A stretch of DNA of 64,000 nt from Pseudomonadota bacterium (GTDB lineage Bacteria > Pseudomonadota > Alphaproteobacteria > Sphingomonadales > Sphingomonadaceae). Positions 60,304 to 64,000 of the stretch are shown in pieces. A program made the translations under genes and the position numbers. The notes under the pieces were generated by a model, which saw only the letters and a list, made by a program, of their open reading frames with translations, made no database searches and was not told the origin of the DNA. How positions within the stretch are numbered: the first letter of the stretch is position 1; every line of letters starts with the position of its first letter. The DNA is taken from assembly GCA_023423655.1 (NCBI GenBank), contig JAFAFE010000005.1:682001-746000 (forward strand). Reading direction: 5' to 3'.

Positions 60304-61250
60304 GGCTGACCTCCTGCTAGCGGCGCCCGCAATTCGGGCAAGATGAACCAGCCTGCGCCCGCAAGCTTTTGCACCGGCGCGCCGATCTGGCCGCTATTAC
60401 GGGCAAGCGCGGGGGTGAGCTGGTCGCTAAAATCTTCATAACGGTCGCCCGCCATTGCAACGATGCAGTTGCTGCTCGCAATTTTCCAGCGCAGCGTGTC
60501 CTTGCTATTCGATTGGCGGTCGCCGACCAGATAGAAAGTATCGTTGCGCTTGGCCGGACCAAGCCCCGCGACGACCAGATCGGTCGCCACCATATTGGCT
60601 TCCTTTTCGGGAACGCTCGCGACGAAAATCACCTTGCCGCCCTTTTCGCGGATGCCGTCGAATAATTCGATCAGCGCATCGCTCACCGGCACGCTGGTTT
60701 CGGTGGTGCCGTCAAGGTCAACCAGTAAAGCGGGCGGCATATTTTCGCACAGGGTAAAATCAGGCTTGGCCACCGTGCCAAAGGGCGACAGCACGACCGA
60801 CCCGCTCGCGGGTTTGACGCCGGGCTTAAGCTTGCCGTTCCAATAATCGGCCACGCGCGCCGCGCTATCGGGAGAGCGCAGGTCAAAACCGGCAAAGCCC
60901 GATGCAGGCGGCGCTTCGGAAATGGGTGGAACAGCGACCGCCTTACGCGGATCAAACGCATCCGCCGATACGATTTTCGGACCGCCCTCGCCTTCAAGGC
61001 CCGCCATCATCGCGCGCGCTTCTGAGGTGGCTAGGCCGGAGGCCGGAGCGCCCTTGTCCGCCGCCGCATGGTCGGCAATCGCCTTGTCGGTCACCGCCGG
61101 ATTGCGTTTATAGCGCGTGCGCCGGTCAAGCTCCTTCTTGCCCAGCACCGCCGCCGCGCCCACCGGGATGACCGCCGCGACGCAGCCGCCTAGGCCGGTC
61201 GCGAGCAAGGCGGACAGCAGAACCACGGCAAAAGGGCGGCGCATCGTCAT
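60300..61250 (-). CDS. HAD-like acid phosphatase paralogue, divergent
   Basis: A 316-residue lipoprotein (lipobox LGGC) with a hydrophilic linker and a C-terminal HAD domain. It keeps ALLVDLDGTTETS (motif I), a Ser/Thr segment in VIFVASVPEKEANM and a late RWKIASSNCIVAMAGDRYEDF that aligns with motif IV of its paralogue. Motif I is LDGT rather than ADET, and the Thr of motif II is replaced, so substrate range or activity may differ. The stop overlaps the start of the paralogue. The pair looks like a tandem duplication that later diverged. Confidence 0.78.
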   Translation of the reverse strand: MTMRRPFAVVLLSALLATGLGGCVAAVIPVGAAAVLGKKELDRRTRYKRNPAVTDKAIADHAAADKGAPASGLATSEARAMMAGLEGEGGPKIVSADAFDPRKAVAVPPISEAPPASGFAGFDLRSPDSAARVADYWNGKLKPGVKPASGSVVLSPFGTVAKPDFTLCENMPPALLVDLDGTTETSVPVSDALIELFDGIREKGGKVIFVASVPEKEANMVATDLVVAGLGPAKRNDTFYLVGDRQSNSKDTLRWKIASSNCIVAMAGDRYEDFSDQLTPALARNSGQIGAPVQKLAGAGWFILPELRAPLAGGQP

Positions 61251-61254
61251 ACGC

Positions 61255-61575
61255 TTAGTTGACCGTGCCGGACGGCACCTGCTTCACCGCATCGGTGGGC
61301 GATGCCAGTTCGGCGTTAAAGCCTTCCATAATGCGTTCAAACGCATGATCGGGCGAAACCTGCACGGCTTGCGCCCAGGCTTGGGCGGCGTGGCGCAGCG
61401 CATCGACCGCTGCCATACCGAACAATGCCGGATCCGCGCCCAGATTTTGCGGCTCGATAATGCAAAAGGCCTGCGCGCCTTGCTGCCCCGACCACATGCG
61501 CAAAAATTCCTTATGGCTGGTTAGCCGGTCGGCGATGGAGCTGAGGTCCAGCTCGCCCTTGATGTCGCCAGCCAT
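61255..61575 (-). CDS. DUF5076-like small protein
   Basis: A 106-residue soluble protein with two or three helices and a Cys in FCIIEPQNLGADPALFGMAAVDALRHAAQAWAQA, which recalls the DUF5076 family of small alphaproteobacterial proteins. The label is tentative. Its ATG at 61575 overlaps the scoA stop as TAATG, so translation is coupled to scoA, and four bases separate it from the next gene. Function is unknown. Confidence 0.68.
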   Translation of the reverse strand: MAGDIKGELDLSSIADRLTSHKEFLRMWSGQQGAQAFCIIEPQNLGADPALFGMAAVDALRHAAQAWAQAVQVSPDHAFERIMEGFNAELASPTDAVKQVPSGTVN

Positions 61576-62282
61576 TATGCGGTTTCCCGCTCGCGGGTCG
61601 TCACAAATTCGATTTTTTTGTCATAAGGCGCGCCGACGATCATGCGCTTCACATAAATGCCGGGGAGGTGGATGCAATCGGGGTCGAGGCTACCGACCGG
61701 CACCACTTCTTCGACTTCGGCGACGCAAATTTTGGCGGCGGTTGCCATTGGCTGGTTAAAGTTGCGCGCGGTTTTGCGGAACACCAAATTGCCCGCCTCA
61801 TCCGCTTTCCAGCCCTTGATGATCGCCACATCGGCAAAGATGCCGCGCTCCAATATATAGGTCTGGCCGTCAAAATCCTTATGCTCTTTGCCCTCGGCCA
61901 CCTGTGTGCCGACACCGGTTTTGGTGTAAAAGCCGGGGATGCCAGCGCCGCCAGCACGGCAGCGTTCGGCGAGCGTCCCTTGCGGGCAAAATTCGACCTC
62001 CAGCTCGCCGGACAGGAACTGGCGTTCAAATTCCTTATTTTCGCCGACATAAGAGGAAATCATCTTTTTGACCTGACGGGTGCGCAGCAATTTGCCGAGG
62101 CCTTCGCCGTCAATCCCCGCATTATTAGACGCGATGGTCAAATCCTTGACCCCGCTTGCCTGGATGGCGTCGATCAACCGCTCCGGAATCCCGCTCAGCC
62201 CGAAGCCGCCCGCGCATAAATGCATCCCGTCGAACAATAGTCCGTCGAGGGCGGAGGCGGCATCGGAATAAAGCTTTTTCAT
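61575..62282 (-). CDS. scoA: 3-oxoacid CoA-transferase subunit A
   Basis: A 235-residue alpha subunit. Motifs are ALDGLLFDGMHLCAGGFGLSGIPERLIDAI (the GGFGLxGxPE signature), NNAGIDGEGLGKLL, MISSYVGENKEFERQFLSGELEVEFCPQGTLAERCRAGGAGIPGFYT and a PLP-like end that contacts CoA. It pairs with scoB at 58675. It is the first gene of a five-gene unit (scoA, DUF5076-like, two HAD phosphatases, scoB). The promoter probably lies in the 62283-62400 region, divergent from the stress-protein gene. Confidence 0.95.
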   Translation of the reverse strand: MKKLYSDAASALDGLLFDGMHLCAGGFGLSGIPERLIDAIQASGVKDLTIASNNAGIDGEGLGKLLRTRQVKKMISSYVGENKEFERQFLSGELEVEFCPQGTLAERCRAGGAGIPGFYTKTGVGTQVAEGKEHKDFDGQTYILERGIFADVAIIKGWKADEAGNLVFRKTARNFNQPMATAAKICVAEVEEVVPVGSLDPDCIHLPGIYVKRMIVGAPYDKKIEFVTTRERETA

Positions 62283-62738
62283 CGGAAACGGTCACTTTCT
62301 GTTTTGAGAGCGCGGGTGATGGTGCGAGCAGCCATAAAAGCCGCCCCCGCCCCGGTCAACGTCCGAAACGGGACCATGCCGGTTGCTGCCGGAGGCTATA
62401 GCATAAATGTCGACGCTCCGTGCGCAATCAAACTGCGCCGTCAAACTATGCAGGCAAATCCGTAACGTCAAAAACGGGGCTTTTAGCCGGGAGCCAAATC
62501 GCGGCTGGCGCATTTCACCTTTATAGGGGCAGCGATTTTCCCGGCGCCTTGCAAAAGGCGCAGACAGATGGGCAGACAGATGCGTGGTTAGGCGCAGACT
62601 TTCTTGATCCTGAACAAAGAGCGAGACACAATCATGCCCCATAGTCAAAGCGGATCAGACGGAAGCGGCCCTGCCGAGTCGCGCGGCAACACGCGCTCGC
62701 GCCCGCTTCATCCCGCGCTGCATCCGATGGAGGGCAAG

Positions 62739-63551
62739 ATGAAATCTGTTATTTTATATGTGCATGACGACAACGGCATGGAAAGCCGGATGCAGGCGGC
62801 GCTCGATATTGCGCGCGCGGATAATGGCCATATCGAATGTGTGACCTGCAAGCCGCTGACCGCGCTGATGCTGACCGACCCGTTCGGCGCGACCTTCATG
62901 GTGCCCGAAGCCATTCAGGCGGTCGATGAAGCCGCCGAGCGCGCGAGCAATCTTATCGAAAAGCGTATGGCCAAGGAGGATGTGTCCTGGTCGCTGGTCG
63001 GAGGCGATGGCGACCCGGCGGAAATCCTCGCCAATCGGGGCCGTTTGGCCGACCTCGTCATCCTGTCCTTCAACCATGACAATGACGCTGACGCGGCCAT
63101 GAGCCAGTCACTTGTCGGCGATGTCGCGCTGGCCGCGCCCATTCCGGTGCTGGCCGTCCCCGGCGATGGCCGCCCGCTGGCGCTCACCGGCACCTGCGCC
63201 ATATTATGGAATGGTAGCAAGGAGGCCGCCAACGCGATCCGCGCCGCCGTGCCTTTGCTCAAACAGGCCGCTTCGGTCCATCTTGTCACCATCACCGACG
63301 AAGCACAGGAATTTGCCGCGCTCGATGCTGCCAGCTATTTGTCACGCCACGGCATCAAGGCCGAAATCATCGCCGCCGAAAAGAAGGACGGCACGGTGAT
63401 GGAGGGCCTGACCAGCGCGATCGACCAATGCGGGGCAGGCTGGATCGTGATGGGCGCTTATAGCCGCGGGCCTTTGCGCGAATGGCTGTTTGGCGGTGTC
63501 ACCCACGACATATTATCACGCACCCGCATCCCGCTCTTTATCGCGCATTAA
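62739..63551 (+). CDS. Universal stress protein (tandem UspA domains)
   Basis: A 270-residue cytoplasmic protein. The start at 62739 follows GGAGGG; longer frames begin at 62604 in an apparently non-coding part. The sequence is long enough for two Usp domains: the first (residues 1-145) is degenerate and the second (about 150-270) ends GAGWIVMGAYSRGPLREWLFGGVTHDILSRTRIPLFIAH, with the G-x2-G-x9-G(S/T)-type nucleotide-binding motif. Such proteins bind ATP and help survive starvation, oxidants or low oxygen. The 62283-62738 gap contains no other gene I can support. Confidence 0.87.
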   Translation: MKSVILYVHDDNGMESRMQAALDIARADNGHIECVTCKPLTALMLTDPFGATFMVPEAIQAVDEAAERASNLIEKRMAKEDVSWSLVGGDGDPAEILANRGRLADLVILSFNHDNDADAAMSQSLVGDVALAAPIPVLAVPGDGRPLALTGTCAILWNGSKEAANAIRAAVPLLKQAASVHLVTITDEAQEFAALDAASYLSRHGIKAEIIAAEKKDGTVMEGLTSAIDQCGAGWIVMGAYSRGPLREWLFGGVTHDILSRTRIPLFIAH

Positions 63552-63604
63552 GGGGTGCAATAACGGGCGCATCGAGGGGCGTAATCAGCGCCGCAACTAA
63601 GCAT

Positions 63605-63639
63605 AAAAAAAGGGCCGCCCCGTACTGGCAGCCCTTTTT
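63605..63639. terminator. Bidirectional intrinsic terminator
   Basis: AAAGGGC (63609-63615) pairs with GCCCTTT (63631-63637), continued by GCC/GGC after one mismatch; A and T runs flank it. It separates convergent genes. Confidence 0.85.
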
Positions 63640-63674
63640 CTGTTTCAACCGGGTTTTGGTCAGGCGTGGTGCGT

Positions 63675-64000
63675 TCAAGCCGCCGCGCGGTAACGCATCC
63701 GTTCGTCGAACACTTCTTCCGATGTGTAGGGCTTGGCGTCGGGGTCAAAGCCGGTCCAGCCATTGTCGCGATAGGCCGCGCCGCGCTTTTGGGGGGCGAC
63801 CCCGCCTGCGCCGGTGAGCAAGGCTTGGACTTCGGCGCTGCGGGTGGCATTGGCGCGCACTGCGACCACCGATGCGCCGCGATGCAGGGCTTCGGCGAGC
63901 GTTTCTGCATCGCTGGCGCTATGGCCCGCCGCTTTCAGCGTTTCGACCACCGCTTGGCCGGTCGTGCCGCGCGCGGCGATACCCGCCGCCAACCAGCCGC
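63675..64000 (-). CDS. General stress protein, C-terminal part (cut by window edge)
   Basis: The frame is open to the right edge, so the N-terminus lies outside. The visible 108 residues begin GWLAAGIAARGTTGQAVVETLKAAGHSASDAETLAEALHRGASVVAVRAN and end with GWTGFDPDAKPYTSEEVFDERMRYRAAA. This resembles the C-terminal half of YflT/heat-shock 17M-like general stress proteins: a glycine-zipper stretch, an A-E-A-L/H-R-G-A-x-V-V motif, and a final GWTGFDP-x-PYT block that recurs in YsnF-type proteins. The molecular function is unknown. It converges with the universal stress gene, which fits a stress theme. Confidence 0.65.
   Translation of the reverse strand, partial: GWLAAGIAARGTTGQAVVETLKAAGHSASDAETLAEALHRGASVVAVRANATRSAEVQALLTGAGGVAPQKRGAAYRDNGWTGFDPDAKPYTSEEVFDERMRYRAAA

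Noticed and set aside
58687..60309. A 540-codon plus-strand frame opposite scoB and the HAD gene
   Set aside because: Antisense shadow over two well-supported genes.

Overview
The window looks like a chromosomal segment of an alphaproteobacterium of the order Sphingomonadales (Sphingopyxis/Sphingorhabdus-like). This is inferred from four things: high GC, several TonB-dependent receptors, an Rrf2-headed suf operon of alphaproteobacterial type, and many copies of the short palindromic repeats that litter sphingomonad genomes. I see no rRNA or tRNA gene, phage, transposase or CRISPR array.

Layout. 0-5.8 kb: a membrane-protein fragment, an HTH protein, a secreted protein, a TPM-domain lipoprotein, and a three-gene PepSY iron-uptake operon divergent from a siderophore-type receptor; two Fur-like boxes lie between them. 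8.5-12 kb: a siderophore-esterase-like protein, then a second receptor whose promoter has the 19-bp spacer and dyad of CadR/PbrR-controlled genes, with a three-cysteine MerR regulator just downstream. 12.2-21.3 kb: an EnvC-like gene carrying a near-perfect parS site, YqaA, a VWA/I78 fusion protein, hydrolase, GST, dapE and an AraC regulator. 21.4-29.1 kb: a candidate sRNA with its own promoter and terminator, then the suf operon (Rrf2 regulator, sufB, two extra genes, sufC, sufD, sufS, sufT, sufA), in which most spacers hold repeats. 29.1-34.2 kb: an S8 protease, a P450 and a low-complexity lipoprotein. 34.2-35.3 kb: a gene-poor stretch with two more RNA candidates, one carrying a 14-nt complement of the 16S rRNA tail. 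35.3-46 kb: two dicarboxylate symporters, two exported proteins, a third RNA candidate, pyrD, ggt and an acyl-CoA ligase. 46-56.3 kb: the glyoxalase pair gloA-gloB, two SIMPL proteins, a seven-gene unit leuC-vapB-vapC-leuD-qor-hydrolase-TPR, and a Gdt1-type transporter. 56.3-64 kb: a large Thr-rich orphan protein, a 3-oxoacid CoA-transferase operon whose two subunits are split by three genes, a universal stress protein and a truncated stress protein.

Functional themes: iron and other metals (two receptors, esterase, PepSY module, Fur-like and CadR-like sites, Suf Fe-S assembly, Fe-S LeuC), detoxification (gloAB, GST, ggt, quinone reductase) and envelope or secreted proteins. Start codons were moved from the longest frame wherever a ribosome site, signal peptide or stop/start overlap argued for it. 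Family assignments come from recognising motifs by eye; no search was run.
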